Notes: generated by a model from the sequence alone, not told the origin. Shown: positions 44,641 through 53,686, counted from the stretch's first letter. The stretch: DNA of 64,000 bases from Propionispira raffinosivorans DSM 20765 (GCF_000381065.1 NZ_KB905851.1:40759-104758), one strand, 5' to 3'. Translations and numbers: made by a program.

Positions 44641-44691
44641 ATTATCACATTTTATATTATTTTTGTCAAGTATTACAAAAATAATATAAAA
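44641..44691 (-). promoter_or_regulatory. csoR promoter inside a 17-base inverted repeat
   Basis: On the minus strand, TTGACA (44669-44664), a 17-base spacer and GATAAT (44646-44641). Perfect arms 44650-44666 and 44675-44691 (TTTTATATTATTTTTGT and its complement) overlap the -35 and spacer. Confidence 0.7.
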
Positions 44692-44750
44692 TTTTATGGT
44701 TTTTTGTCTGTGCTTTCGTTAAATTGCTTGCGGCATGGCAAAAAAATTGC

Positions 44751-44797
44751 TAATATTTATATCTATATAATATAATTTTAAATAGATATAAATATTA
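44751..44797 (+). repeat. 16-base perfect inverted repeat upstream of ispE
   Basis: Arms TAATATTTATATCTAT (44751-44766) and its complement (44782-44797) flank a 15-base AT loop that contains TATAAT. It ends just before the ispE ribosome site and could act as operator or leader hairpin. Confidence 0.8.
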
Positions 44798-44810
44798 ATG
44801 GGTGATGAAT

Positions 44811-45683
44811 GTGCTAAAGACATTAAAGGTAGATGCTTATGCAAAAATCAATTTAACACTTGATATTTTAAGCAAGCGTCCAGATGGTTATCATGATGTT
44901 TCGATGGTGATGCAATCGATCGGTTTATGTGATCGAATTAAGTTTAGCGAAGAACCAAAAGGCAGCGGGATTACTTTGGTGACCAATGTGCCTGGGCTGC
45001 CTTGCGGCGAACGTAATTTAGCCTATCGAGCTGCCAAATTAATGATGGATACGTATCATATTGAGCAGGGTATCCATATGAATCTTACGAAGCGGATACC
45101 AATTGCGGCAGGGTTAGCTGGCGGCAGCAGTAATGCTGCTGCCGTGATTTTGGCAATGAATGAAATGTTTTGTCTTGAACTTTCACGTGAGGAACTTTGT
45201 TCTGTGGGTGAAAAAATTGGTTCCGATATTCCTTTTTGCCTTTGTGGTGGAACAATGCTGGCAGAGGGACGTGGTGAAAAACTCACCCGCCTGCCCGTTA
45301 TGCCGCAATGCTATGTGATTTTGGCAAAACCACCGGTTAAAGTTTCAACGGCCTGGGCCTATCAAAATTATCAAAAGGAACAAGTTAAAGAGCATCCAAA
45401 GACAGATGAAATCCTGTCTTGCCTTGCTGAAAAAAATCTTGTCGGAATTGGCAAATTATTGTGTAATGTGCTCGAAAGTGTTACTATTAATAGGTATAAA
45501 GAGATAGATATGCTTAAAAAGCTGATGCTGAAGCATGGCGCGATGGCGAGCCTTATGTCTGGCAGTGGTCCGACGGTATTTGGACTCACTGAAGACGCCA
45601 AAACAGCAGAGCATATTGCGGAACAATTGAGAAAACTCACGAATGCAAGAATATTTGTTACCAAAACAGTTTGTGGAAATTGA
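44811..45683 (+). CDS. ispE: 4-diphosphocytidyl-2-C-methyl-D-erythritol kinase
   Basis: A 290-residue GHMP kinase of the MEP isoprenoid pathway, phosphorylating CDP-ME with ATP. It shows AYAKINLTLDILSKRPDGYH, the ATP loop PIAAGLAGGSSNAAAVI and SGSGPTVFG. I prefer GTG 44811, six bases after GGGTG; the in-frame GTG 44802 and ATG 44805 overlap that site. Isoprenoids link to uppP nearby, which recycles undecaprenyl carrier. Confidence 0.94.
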   Translation: MLKTLKVDAYAKINLTLDILSKRPDGYHDVSMVMQSIGLCDRIKFSEEPKGSGITLVTNVPGLPCGERNLAYRAAKLMMDTYHIEQGIHMNLTKRIPIAAGLAGGSSNAAAVILAMNEMFCLELSREELCSVGEKIGSDIPFCLCGGTMLAEGRGEKLTRLPVMPQCYVILAKPPVKVSTAWAYQNYQKEQVKEHPKTDEILSCLAEKNLVGIGKLLCNVLESVTINRYKEIDMLKKLMLKHGAMASLMSGSGPTVFGLTEDAKTAEHIAEQLRKLTNARIFVTKTVCGN

Positions 45684-45693
45684 GGGATTAACG

Positions 45694-46386
45694 ATGGAGA
45701 AAAGATTAGCACCAATTAGATTAGATAGTTATCAGCCATTACGCGAAGTCGTTTGTGAAACGCTGCGTGAGGCGATTCGAAAAGGGGTGCTGAAGCCTGG
45801 AGAGCGTTTAATGGAAATTCAGCTGGCTGAAGAATTAGGTGTTAGCCGTACTCCGGTTCGTGAAGCAATCCGCAAATTAGAACTGGAAGGTTATGTAATC
45901 ATGATGCCCCGTCGCGGTACATATGTAGCAAATCTTTCAATTCGCGATGTCAATGAAGTTTTTGAAATCAGAACATCTTTGGATTCTCTTGCCAGTGGTC
46001 TTGCAGCTGAACGAATTACAGAAGAAGAACTTGAACAGTTACAGCGACTGCTCGTCTTAATTGGTGAATATATTGAACAAAATGATATGGAAAAGATTGT
46101 TGAGACGGATACAGAGTTTCATGATGTTTTATATCAGGCAAGCCGGAACATGCGTCTGGTTGGCATAATATTTAATCTGCGTGAACAATTGACCCGTTTT
46201 CGAGCTACATCAATGGCCTATCCGGGACGGTTAAAAGAAACATTGGAAGAACACCGCCGATTGGTTGAAGCGATTGCGCAGGGGGACGTTCTTGAAGCAC
46301 AAAATGCAGCTGAAGATCATATGGAAAAATCAGAACATACGCTCCTGATTAGTATGGAAGCGATGAAAACAAAGAATAAAAAATAG
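45694..46386 (+). CDS. GntR-family (FCD/FadR-type) transcriptional regulator
   Basis: A 230-residue repressor or activator: an N-terminal winged helix (LREAIRKGVLKPGERLME, ELGVSRTPVREAIRKLELEG) and a helical FCD ligand domain whose His/Asp metal-carboxylate residues include TDTEFHDVLYQAS. The ATG at 45694 has GAGGGA upstream; the frame extends into ispE but that part is not used. It fills the place of purR/spoVG between ispE and glmU in Bacillus. Ligands of this family are usually small organic acids. Confidence 0.9.
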   Translation: MEKRLAPIRLDSYQPLREVVCETLREAIRKGVLKPGERLMEIQLAEELGVSRTPVREAIRKLELEGYVIMMPRRGTYVANLSIRDVNEVFEIRTSLDSLASGLAAERITEEELEQLQRLLVLIGEYIEQNDMEKIVETDTEFHDVLYQASRNMRLVGIIFNLREQLTRFRATSMAYPGRLKETLEEHRRLVEAIAQGDVLEAQNAAEDHMEKSEHTLLISMEAMKTKNKK

Positions 46387-46393
46387 GTTTAGG

Positions 46394-46423
46394 GAGCATA
46401 GGTACGCGTGCCTATGCTTTTTT
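46394..46423 (+). terminator. Terminator after ispE-gntR
   Basis: AGCATAGG / CCTATGCT arms, 8-base loop, then T-run. Confidence 0.9.
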
Positions 46424-46761
46424 ATGCTTATTTGATAAACACGTAGAGAAATCAGGGCATAAATTCTTAAATGGGGCTTGCCAAATGGCAAAATAATTTT
46501 TACAATAGTAAAGTGACTTAATTTGCAATAAAAGCAAACGATCTTTATTTAAGGAGCAGCACGCAGCGTTTGTTTTTATCTTACATAAAACGAACAGAAC
46601 ACAAGTATACATAGTACACGAACGAGATAAAATATGTATGGTTATTGAATCGTTCAAAAATGGGGCTCTAGTGGTTGGGAGATTTAAGCTAACATAGAGT
46701 CTTTCGTGTTTTGGACCATGTATTTTTTGATTGGACATAAGAAGTGGAGGAATAAAAATAT
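46424..46761 (+). promoter_or_regulatory. Long glmU leader region, content unclear
   Basis: 338 bases without a gene. Visible are a TTGCCAAATGGCAA dyad (46478-46491) and a possible hairpin AAAAGCAAACG / CGTTTGTTTTT (about 46527-46575) that resembles an attenuator. Before glmU there is an AGTGGAGGA ribosome site. The minus-strand open frames across it are shadows. No glmS ribozyme or known riboswitch was recognised. Confidence 0.35.
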
Positions 46762-48126
46762 ATGACAGAATTGTTGACGGTTGTTTTGGCTGCCGGTAAA
46801 GGGACCCGGATGCAGTCGACTTTACCAAAAGTCTTGCACCAAGTTGGCGGCAAGGCGATGTTACAGCAAGTATTAGATGCGGCAAATGATGCTGGTTCAA
46901 AAAGAAATGTCGTGGTTGTTGGGTTTGGTGGTGAAACAGTAAAAACAGCAATTGGGACACAAGCAGAATTTGTTGTGCAGACTGAGCAGCTAGGGACTGG
47001 ACATGCTGTTGCACAAGCAGCAGATTTGCTCAAAAACATCGATGGTACAGTAATGGTGTTATGTGGAGATACACCGCTATTGACAGGAAACTTGCTGAAA
47101 AAATTATATGACGAACACAAAAAAGCGGGTGCGAAAGCCACGGTTCTTACAGCAATTATGCCAGATGCAAATGGTTATGGTCGCATCATTCGTACAAAAG
47201 CTGGTGCTGTAGAAAAAATTGTTGAACAAAAAGATGCAGCACCGCAGGAACTTCTTGTTAGAGAAGTTAACTCCGGAATTTATTGTTTCGAATGCAAAGT
47301 TTTATTTAAGGCGTTAGAAAATTTAAATTGTGATAATGCGCAAGGTGAATATTATCTAACCGATGTTTTAGAAATTTTAAATAAATCTGGCGAAAAAGTG
47401 TGGGCTGTGACAGCCGATAATTATGAGGAGACGCTGGGGATTAATTCAAGGGTGCAGCTCGCAGGCGCTGAAAAAATAATTCGTCAGCGCAAAAACATTG
47501 AGCTTATGAATCAAGGTGTTACAATTTTGGATCCCGACAGTACGTTTATTGATAAGAATGTGCAGATCGGAAAAGATACAATTATTTATCCATTTACCTG
47601 GCTTGAAGGAGAGACTGTGGTTGGCGAGCATTGTGAAATTGGTCCAAACAGCCGTTTTACAAATACCAAAATCGGCAGTTTTGTAACCGCTCATTTTTCG
47701 TATGGTCACGATTGTGAACTTGAAGATGAAGTTATCGTAGGACCGTATGTCCATCTTCGTCCGCAAACAAAAATCATGAAAAAAGTAAAAATCGGCAATT
47801 TTGTCGAAGTTAAAAATTCTACCGTCGGTGAAGGCAGTAAGCTGCCACATTTGAGTTATATCGGCGATGCGGATATTGGGTCAGGTGTCAATATGGGCTG
47901 CGGGACAATCACCGTTAATTATGATGGTAAGAAAAAGTTCCGTACGGTAGTTGGCAATGATGCTTTTGTCGGTTGTAATTCCAATCTTGTCGCTCCTGTA
48001 TCAGTAGGCGATGGCGCTTATGTTGGTGCAGGGTCCACCATTACAAAAGATGTTCCACCGGCGGCTTTGGCAATTGCCAGACAGCGTCAGCGCAATATTG
48101 AAGGCTGGAGCGATAAGCGCAGTTAA
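46762..48126 (+). CDS. glmU: Bifunctional GlmU: glucosamine-1-P acetyltransferase / GlcNAc-1-P uridyltransferase
   Basis: A 454-residue enzyme making UDP-GlcNAc for the cell wall and lipopolysaccharide. The N-terminal uridyltransferase has LAAGKGTRMQSTLPKVLHQ, QLGTGHAV and LCGDTPLL. The C-terminal left-handed beta-helix has hexapeptide repeats and acetyl-CoA site motifs LSYIGDADIG, NYDGKKK. It is followed after 98 bases by prs, as in Bacillus. Confidence 0.97.
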   Translation: MTELLTVVLAAGKGTRMQSTLPKVLHQVGGKAMLQQVLDAANDAGSKRNVVVVGFGGETVKTAIGTQAEFVVQTEQLGTGHAVAQAADLLKNIDGTVMVLCGDTPLLTGNLLKKLYDEHKKAGAKATVLTAIMPDANGYGRIIRTKAGAVEKIVEQKDAAPQELLVREVNSGIYCFECKVLFKALENLNCDNAQGEYYLTDVLEILNKSGEKVWAVTADNYEETLGINSRVQLAGAEKIIRQRKNIELMNQGVTILDPDSTFIDKNVQIGKDTIIYPFTWLEGETVVGEHCEIGPNSRFTNTKIGSFVTAHFSYGHDCELEDEVIVGPYVHLRPQTKIMKKVKIGNFVEVKNSTVGEGSKLPHLSYIGDADIGSGVNMGCGTITVNYDGKKKFRTVVGNDAFVGCNSNLVAPVSVGDGAYVGAGSTITKDVPPAALAIARQRQRNIEGWSDKRS

Positions 48127-48224
48127 GGATGCAAATCGGTCTGCTTAGCAGACTGTTGTATTTATATATTTTATGGTTTGAATAAATTATAATTAAAGAG
48201 TATGATTTGGAGGATTTAAACAAA

Positions 48225-49175
48225 ATGACGCTAGACACTGAGAATTTATGCATTCTTACAGGTAATGCCAATCCGAAACTTGCCAAGGATGTTGCAGCGC
48301 ATATCGGCGTGGAATTATGCAATGCTTATGTTGGCCATTTTAATAATGGTGAAACACAGGTGATGATTGACGAAAGTGTACGCGGTAAGGATGTATTCAT
48401 CATTCAGCCTACATGCCAGCCAGTCAATGACAGCTTAATGGAACTTTTAATCATGGTAGATGCATGCAAACGTGCTTCCGCAAATAATATTACAGCGGTA
48501 GTGCCTTATTATGCATATGCTCGCCAGGATCGTAAAACACGTGGACGTGAACCTATTTCCGCGAAGCTTGTGGCAAATTTAATGGCAACTGCCGGTGTAA
48601 ATCGAGTTATTACAGTAGATTTACATGCAGGACAAATTCAAGGCTTTTTTGATATTCCGGTTGATCATCTTGCAGCGGTACCGGTTCTTGCCGATTACCT
48701 CAGCAAAAAAGAATTACAGGATGTCGTTGTTGTTTCTCCAGATTTAGGCGGTGTAACCCGTGCTAGAAAGCTAGCTGACCGCTTACAGGCACCAATTGCT
48801 ATCATTGAAAAACGTCGCCCAAAACCGGGCTGTGCGGAAGTAATGAACCTCATTGGTGATGTAAAAGGTAAAACGGCAGTTATGATCGATGATATTGTCG
48901 ATACGGCTGGTTCTTTATGCGAAGCAGCAAAAGCACTTTCTAATATGGGAGTGAAATCCGTATATGCCTGCTGCACACATGCCATTTTAAGTGATCCGGC
49001 TGTTCAAAGGATCGAAGATTCTACGATTGAACAGTTGATTATTACCAATAGTATTCCATTACCGAAAGATAAAGAATCGAAAAAAATTGTTACTTTATCC
49101 ATTGCTGATGCTTTAGGAGATGCTATTGTCCGCATTTTTACTCGTCAGTCGGTGAGCCAATTATTCGACAAATAA
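48225..49175 (+). CDS. prs: Ribose-phosphate pyrophosphokinase
   Basis: A 316-residue enzyme forming PRPP from ribose-5-P and ATP. It shows [54 protein letters not shown] and the PRPP loop [16 protein letters not shown] 48225 follows TTGGAGG; upstream in-frame codons to 48207 belong to the leader. It supplies nucleotide, His and Trp synthesis. Confidence 0.96.
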   Translation: MTLDTENLCILTGNANPKLAKDVAAHIGVELCNAYVGHFNNGETQVMIDESVRGKDVFIIQPTCQPVNDSLMELLIMVDACKRASANNITAVVPYYAYARQDRKTRGREPISAKLVANLMATAGVNRVITVDLHAGQIQGFFDIPVDHLAAVPVLADYLSKKELQDVVVVSPDLGGVTRARKLADRLQAPIAIIEKRRPKPGCAEVMNLIGDVKGKTAVMIDDIVDTAGSLCEAAKALSNMGVKSVYACCTHAILSDPAVQRIEDSTIEQLIITNSIPLPKDKESKKIVTLSIADALGDAIVRIFTRQSVSQLFDK

Positions 49176-49196
49176 TGCATAGAGATATTGTCTAGG

Positions 49197-49250
49197 GGGA
49201 CGCATCCTTTGTCCGAGAAAGTTTCTCAGACGAAAGATGCGTCCTTTTTA
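49197..49250 (+). terminator. Terminator after prs
   Basis: GGACGCATC / GATGCGTCC outer arms and inner GAGAAA/TTTCTC, then TTTTTA. Confidence 0.9.
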
Positions 49251-49283
49251 TTGTTTTATTTAAAAACATTTGCTTTTCAGGAA

Positions 49284-49318
49284 ATTTACATGAAAATGTA
49301 AATTGACTATGATATAAT
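49284..49318 (+). promoter_or_regulatory. Promoter and dyad upstream of uppP
   Basis: Extended -10 TGATATAAT (49310-49318). Upstream lies the dyad ATTTACAT GAAA ATGTAAAT (49284-49303), in the place of a -35/operator. Confidence 0.5.
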
Positions 49319-49372
49319 AAAAAACGTTGTTTATTGTAATGTGGTGAAAGAAATTTAGCAGGAGGATTTTTT

Positions 49373-50203
49373 GTGGACTTAAGTATAATTGAACTTATAA
49401 AGACAGTCATTCTGGGGATTGTCGAAGGTCTTACCGAATGGCTGCCGATCAGCAGTACGGGACATATGATTCTGGTCAATGAGTTTATGAAACTCAATGT
49501 AGAAACTAAATTCATGGATATGTTTCTTGTTGTGATTCAGTTGGGAGCCATTTTAGCGGTTGTAGTGCTCAATTTTGAAAAACTCAATCCATTTTCTTCG
49601 CGTAAGTCTCGGCTTGAAAAGAGCCAGACTTTTTCTTTATGGTATAAAGTTATTTTTGCTTGTATCCCAGCGGCTGTGATTGGGCTTGCATTTAATAAAT
49701 ATATGGAAGAACATTTTATGAATGCACAGGTTGTTGCCTTTACTTTGATTTTATACGGTATTTTATTTATTGTAGTTGAAAATTATAATCAAAACAGACG
49801 ACCACAGATCAACGATCTTGTGGCGCTGGATTACAAAACAGCCGTTATTATCGGTATGTTTCAAGTATTGTCACTTGTTCCGGGGACTTCGCGTTCTGGT
49901 GCTACTATACTAGGTGCCATTATTTTTGGTACTTCGCGGTATGTTGCGGCGGAATTTACTTTCTTTCTCGCAATTCCGATTATGTTTGGTGCCAGCTTTT
50001 TGAAACTTGTTAAATTTGGCTGGAATTATACGGCTTCGGAAGTCTTGATTTTGGTAATTGGTATGATCGTAGCATTTTTTGTGTCGATTTTGTCAATTAA
50101 ATTCTTGATGCGTTATATCAAAAATAATGACTTCAAAATTTTTGGCTGGTATCGCATCATCTTAGGTCTGTGCGTGGTGGTATATTTCTATTTTGTAAAA
50201 TAA
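49373..50203 (+). CDS. uppP: Undecaprenyl-diphosphatase (BacA/UppP)
   Basis: A 276-residue membrane phosphatase that converts undecaprenyl-PP to the monophosphate lipid carrier for wall synthesis. It has [17 protein letters not shown] near the N-terminus and [14 protein letters not shown] (catalytic Glu, Ser and Arg region), with eight or so TM helices. It starts at GTG with AGGAGG upstream. Gives basal bacitracin tolerance when overproduced in other bacteria. Confidence 0.96.
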   Translation: MDLSIIELIKTVILGIVEGLTEWLPISSTGHMILVNEFMKLNVETKFMDMFLVVIQLGAILAVVVLNFEKLNPFSSRKSRLEKSQTFSLWYKVIFACIPAAVIGLAFNKYMEEHFMNAQVVAFTLILYGILFIVVENYNQNRRPQINDLVALDYKTAVIIGMFQVLSLVPGTSRSGATILGAIIFGTSRYVAAEFTFFLAIPIMFGASFLKLVKFGWNYTASEVLILVIGMIVAFFVSILSIKFLMRYIKNNDFKIFGWYRIILGLCVVVYFYFVK

Positions 50204-50219
50204 AAAATGTTCAGATAGA

Positions 50220-50263
50220 GGGAAAGTGAAAAGTTGCAGCGGACTTTTCACTTTCCCTTTTTT
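50220..50263 (+). terminator. Terminator after uppP
   Basis: Perfect 15-base arms GGGAAAGTGAAAAGT / ACTTTTCACTTTCCC with a T-run. Confidence 0.94.
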
Positions 50264-50324
50264 ATCTATTAATGTTTTTGTGGTACAATATAGAGTAAAA
50301 GCACCAAGAAAGAAGGAATGCGTT

Positions 50325-51095
50325 TTGCTAGGGCAAAAATTATTCGTGATCGTATTTTTGCAGATAGTTTTTTTACTGAATATGAACTCTTTGGTCAGTG
50401 CGGCTGGCAGTGATTTGCTGGCTGGGGATGAAACCCTAATCGACCAGGCAGCAGCGGATGTTACGGGTGATGCTGTGACCGATCAGATTCTATTATATGG
50501 AAAAGCACAAGGCAATGGCGGCGGATTTTCAAATATAAATGTGCTTGTTCAAGATGGGGCAAATCCAAATTCGGTTTATAAAACGGCTTTGTCTGGTGTA
50601 AACGGAGAAACTGGTCGGGTTTTTGTTTGCGATTTAACCGGTGATGCGGTGAATGATGTTTTATTTGCAGTGAATGATGCAACGACGGGGATTCGCTGTT
50701 TTGGCAGTGAATTCAAAAATCATCAGGCCCAAATTTTATTTACTTCAGAAGAAAAGACTGTAAAAAGCGGGGAACTTATATTGACTGGTGATAACAATGG
50801 ACAAACACTGAATGTTCGTTCAGGAACTAAAATCCAATTGCGGTTGAACGAAAATCCGAGTACGGGTTATGTTTGGCAGTGGAATGAATTCGATCAAAAT
50901 CATTTGCAATTATTAGATCAGCAGATGCTTGTGCCGGATAATTCACCAGCTATGGTTGGTAAACCGGGGCTGCGGGTGTTTACGCTTTTGGCACAGAACA
51001 GTGGTGATATAACAATTGATTTATCTAATTTTCCGATGTGGAAAACACAGGCCGAAGCGGCTGATAATTTTAAAGTGACGATTCATATCATTTAA
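50325..51095 (+). CDS. Secreted protein with chagasin-like (I42) domain
   Basis: A protein of about 256 residues. I chose TTG 50325, behind AAGAAGGA; the ATG at 50226 lies in the preceding terminator. A Sec signal peptide (FVIVFLQIVFLLNMNSLVSA) is followed by a middle region with two Asp-rich repeats (DVTGDAVTDQILLYG and DLTGDAVNDVLFAVN) like FG-GAP/VCBS calcium motifs. A C-terminal chagasin-type cysteine-protease-inhibitor domain has NPSTGYVW, GKPGLRVF and PMW. It may inhibit external cysteine proteases, or be a wall-surface protein. It lies 27 bases before pth. Confidence 0.75.
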   Translation: MLGQKLFVIVFLQIVFLLNMNSLVSAAGSDLLAGDETLIDQAAADVTGDAVTDQILLYGKAQGNGGGFSNINVLVQDGANPNSVYKTALSGVNGETGRVFVCDLTGDAVNDVLFAVNDATTGIRCFGSEFKNHQAQILFTSEEKTVKSGELILTGDNNGQTLNVRSGTKIQLRLNENPSTGYVWQWNEFDQNHLQLLDQQMLVPDNSPAMVGKPGLRVFTLLAQNSGDITIDLSNFPMWKTQAEAADNFKVTIHII

Positions 51096-51121
51096 TCATC
51101 ACATAGTTGGAGGATTTTTTA

Positions 51122-51772
51122 GTGAAAGTAATAGTGGGTCTCGGCAATCCGGGCAATGAATATAATCAAACACGTCACAATGTAGGTTTCATGTTGATCG
51201 ACGCGTTAGCAGAGCATTTGAATATAACAATTTGGAAAGATAAATTTTCCGCAAAAATTGCGGAAGGACATATTGGCAGTGAGAAAATCCTGTTGGTAAA
51301 ACCACAGACCTTTATGAATCTCAGTGGGAATGCTGTACAGCCCCTTTTGAACTGGTATAAACTGGGTGTTGAAGACTTGGTTGTAGCACATGATGATATG
51401 GATATCGAAATCGGCACGATGCGTATTCGTCGTAAAGGCAGTTCGGGCGGACATCGTGGTATTGAGTCGATTTTAGTAAATATTGGCGATGAAAATTTTG
51501 CCCGGATACGGATTGGCGTTGGTCGGCCCTTGCCGGGATGGACTGTAGTCAACCATGTTTTAGCGAAATTTGTCGACGATGATTGTGTTAAAATCAAGGA
51601 AGTCATCCAGTCATTATTGCCAGCCATTGAATGTATTGTCCAAGAAGATGTCGATAAGGCGATGAATAAATTCAATCCCAAAAAAGTTAAAAAGCAAAAA
51701 TTGCCGAAACAAGAAACGACGACGGTTCAGACTGGACCCGAAACACCGGAAGGTACTGGTGAAAAACTATGA
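51122..51772 (+). CDS. pth: Peptidyl-tRNA hydrolase
   Basis: A 216-residue enzyme that frees stalled tRNA from peptidyl-tRNA. It has VIVGLGNPGNEYNQTRHNVG (catalytic His in RHNVG), KPQTFMNLSG, AHDDMDIEIG and RIGVGRP. GTG 51122 follows GGAGGATTTTTTA. The C-terminal ~30 residues (KKVKKQKLPKQETTT and on) are a charged, disordered extension beyond the usual 190 residues. It overlaps the radical SAM gene by four bases. Confidence 0.96.
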   Translation: MKVIVGLGNPGNEYNQTRHNVGFMLIDALAEHLNITIWKDKFSAKIAEGHIGSEKILLVKPQTFMNLSGNAVQPLLNWYKLGVEDLVVAHDDMDIEIGTMRIRRKGSSGGHRGIESILVNIGDENFARIRIGVGRPLPGWTVVNHVLAKFVDDDCVKIKEVIQSLLPAIECIVQEDVDKAMNKFNPKKVKKQKLPKQETTTVQTGPETPEGTGEKL

Positions 51773-52998
51773 TTACAGCATTGTATGCTGGTGAAAATGG
51801 TGAAATTTTTGATGCACCTGGCTATTTAGGCATGGGGCGTATCGGGGCTGAAAATGTACTACTACGTGAGGAGGACCTGATTTTACTTCCGGAAAGTGCA
51901 GACTTAATGTTTTTGCCCGATCGTTTGGCCGTAGGAAAGCAAGACGGTCAGGTTATGCCGATTACTGGTCTGGCGGTAGCCGCTATTTTACCAGCAGGCT
52001 ATACAAGAACCCATATGCCGGCTTACCAAAAAGCGGAAACAGCAGAGCATTTGGCTCTTTATGGGTATACAGCGGTGGTCCTTTATAAAGAAGAACTTTA
52101 TGTAGCCGCGATTTATACGGATGAAAATTCAAAATGGGACCCGGCACACTATAATACAAATGAATTGAAAAAGTTAGTCAGCCGAACGAAAAAAGATCTC
52201 AAGGGCAATCGTATTGTCGAACAAGTGGGCAATTGTTCCTTGAAGTGGCATTGTTGTACGGCGCAAAATTTGTTTTATCGGCGCTGGGAAGCGGGAATTC
52301 CCACGTCGCCGACTTGTAATGCCAATTGTTTTGGCTGTATTTCTTTACAGCCGGCGGAGTGCTGCCCTTCACCACAAAGTCGGATTACCTTTAAACCAAC
52401 ACCACAGGAAATTGCTGAGGTTGGTATTTATCATTTGGATAATGCTCCGGAGGCAATTATTAGTTTTGGACAGGGGTGTGAAGGCGAGCCATCTCTCGCT
52501 GCGGACTCTATTGCAGCAGGAATAAAAATCATTCGGGGTAAGACACAGCGCGGACAAATTAATATCAATACGAATGCCGGTTACACGCAAGGCATAAAAC
52601 AAATCGTTGATGCGGGTCTTGATACAATGCGCGTCAGTATTATCAGTGGCTGTGCGGAGAGTTATCAAGCGTATTATCGCTCAAGCTATGAACTAGAAAA
52701 TGTGATTGCATCGATTCGTTATGCTAAGGATCATGGTGTATATGTATCACTTAATATGTTGTTTTCACCGGGGTTTAATGATCGAGAAGAAGAAGTCATT
52801 GGCTGGAAAACATTTCTTGAAAAAACACAGGTTGATATGATTCAGGTCAGAAATCTCAATATAGATCCGGATGATTTTTTGGCTGTTATGCCGCCATTAA
52901 AGGGACAAATGGTAGGAACAAAATCATTTTTAAATGAACTCCATCAGGCCTTTCCGAAAATTGTTATTGGTAGTTTCAGTCATTATATTGATAAATAA
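51769..52998 (+). CDS. Radical SAM protein of unknown function
   Basis: A 409-residue protein with the CX3CX2C cluster motif in SPTCNANCFGCISLQPAECC, at about residues 182-200, preceded by NCSLKWHCCTAQN. TIM-barrel features follow: FGQGCEGEPSL, ININTNAGYTQGIKQI and VSLNMLFSPGFNDR. The first ~150 residues form an N-terminal domain I do not recognise. Extra cysteines around the core suggest an auxiliary Fe-S site. Its ATGA overlap with pth suggests coupled expression. Substrate not predictable. Confidence 0.82.
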   Translation: MITALYAGENGEIFDAPGYLGMGRIGAENVLLREEDLILLPESADLMFLPDRLAVGKQDGQVMPITGLAVAAILPAGYTRTHMPAYQKAETAEHLALYGYTAVVLYKEELYVAAIYTDENSKWDPAHYNTNELKKLVSRTKKDLKGNRIVEQVGNCSLKWHCCTAQNLFYRRWEAGIPTSPTCNANCFGCISLQPAECCPSPQSRITFKPTPQEIAEVGIYHLDNAPEAIISFGQGCEGEPSLAADSIAAGIKIIRGKTQRGQININTNAGYTQGIKQIVDAGLDTMRVSIISGCAESYQAYYRSSYELENVIASIRYAKDHGVYVSLNMLFSPGFNDREEEVIGWKTFLEKTQVDMIQVRNLNIDPDDFLAVMPPLKGQMVGTKSFLNELHQAFPKIVIGSFSHYIDK

Positions 52999-53035
52999 AA
53001 ACATTGTGGTGATATTAGAAACAATATAAATATAT

Positions 53036-53063
53036 TTGACTTTTTGACTTTTTTAGCTATAAT
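53036..53063 (+). promoter_or_regulatory. Sigma-A promoter for hsp20
   Basis: TTGACT (53036-53041), a 16-base spacer, TATAAT (53058-53063). No CIRCE element is present. Confidence 0.65.
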
Positions 53064-53137
53064 GAAGGTATAAGAAAATGGAAAAGTGAAAAAATATTGC
53101 CTATGCTAATTAAAAATTATTTAAGGAGGTAAACTTT

Positions 53138-53590
53138 ATGTTTGGAATGGTGCCATTTGGTTTAAGAAACAATGCTTCAAAACGCAAAGAATCGTTAGAA
53201 CGTATCATGGATTATATGTTTGAACAACCGTTGGGTCCGCTCAGTAAAGTAAGTTCCATTTTTTCATCTTTTAAAGTAGATGTTAAAGATTGCGGGGGCT
53301 CCTATGAAATTTTAGCAGAATTACCGGGCATTAATAGAGAAGATATTGTTTTGGATTATGATAAAAATTACCTTTCAATTACAGCAAATCGCAATGAAGA
53401 TCGTGAAGAGCATGATGAGGATGGCAAATATATTTGTCGTGAACGTCATACTACTAAAATGGAACGTTCTTTCTATATTGATGATATTGATGAAAGCAAA
53501 ATCAAAGCAGAATTAAAAGAAGGTATTTTAAAAGTAGTCTTGCCCAAAAATTCGGTTGAAGAAATTAAGAAGACAATTCCTATTGAATAA
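53138..53590 (+). CDS. Small heat-shock protein, Hsp20/alpha-crystallin family
   Basis: A 150-residue ATP-independent holdase. The alpha-crystallin domain (about residues 45-140) has DVKDCGGSYEILAELPGINR, ITANRNED and the conserved LKEGILKVVLPK (A/GxL-type motif). A strong AAGGAGGT ribosome site precedes the ATG. It is monocistronic between its own promoter and terminator. Confidence 0.95.
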   Translation: MFGMVPFGLRNNASKRKESLERIMDYMFEQPLGPLSKVSSIFSSFKVDVKDCGGSYEILAELPGINREDIVLDYDKNYLSITANRNEDREEHDEDGKYICRERHTTKMERSFYIDDIDESKIKAELKEGILKVVLPKNSVEEIKKTIPIE

Positions 53591-53606
53591 AATAGGCTAA
53601 CGTAGG

Positions 53607-53651
53607 AAAAGCTCCGGGTGAATCGGTATTGATTTACACGGGGCTTTTTTT
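53607..53651 (+). terminator. Terminator after hsp20
   Basis: AAAAGCTCCGGGTGAATC / GATTTACACGGGGCTTTT stem (imperfect) with T-run. Confidence 0.85.
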
Positions 53652-53657
53652 CGTGAT

Positions 53658-53686
53658 TTGACTTTTAAGCAGGGGCTTGCTATGAT
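53658..53686 (+). promoter_or_regulatory. Sigma-A promoter for the third EamA gene
   Basis: TTGACT (53658-53663), a 17-base spacer, TATGAT (53681-53686). Confidence 0.65.

Noticed and set aside
46424..46761. glmS-type ribozyme in the glmU leader
   Set aside because: No match to its core could be recognised, and the ribozyme normally precedes glmS, not glmU.
46412..47141. Minus-strand open frames over the glmU leader and 5' end
   Set aside because: They are shadows of glmU and leader with His/Gln-rich composition and no ribosome site.
52999..53137. CIRCE or other heat-shock element before hsp20
   Set aside because: No TTAGCACTC-N9-GAGTGCTAA dyad was found; only a sigma-A type promoter is visible.
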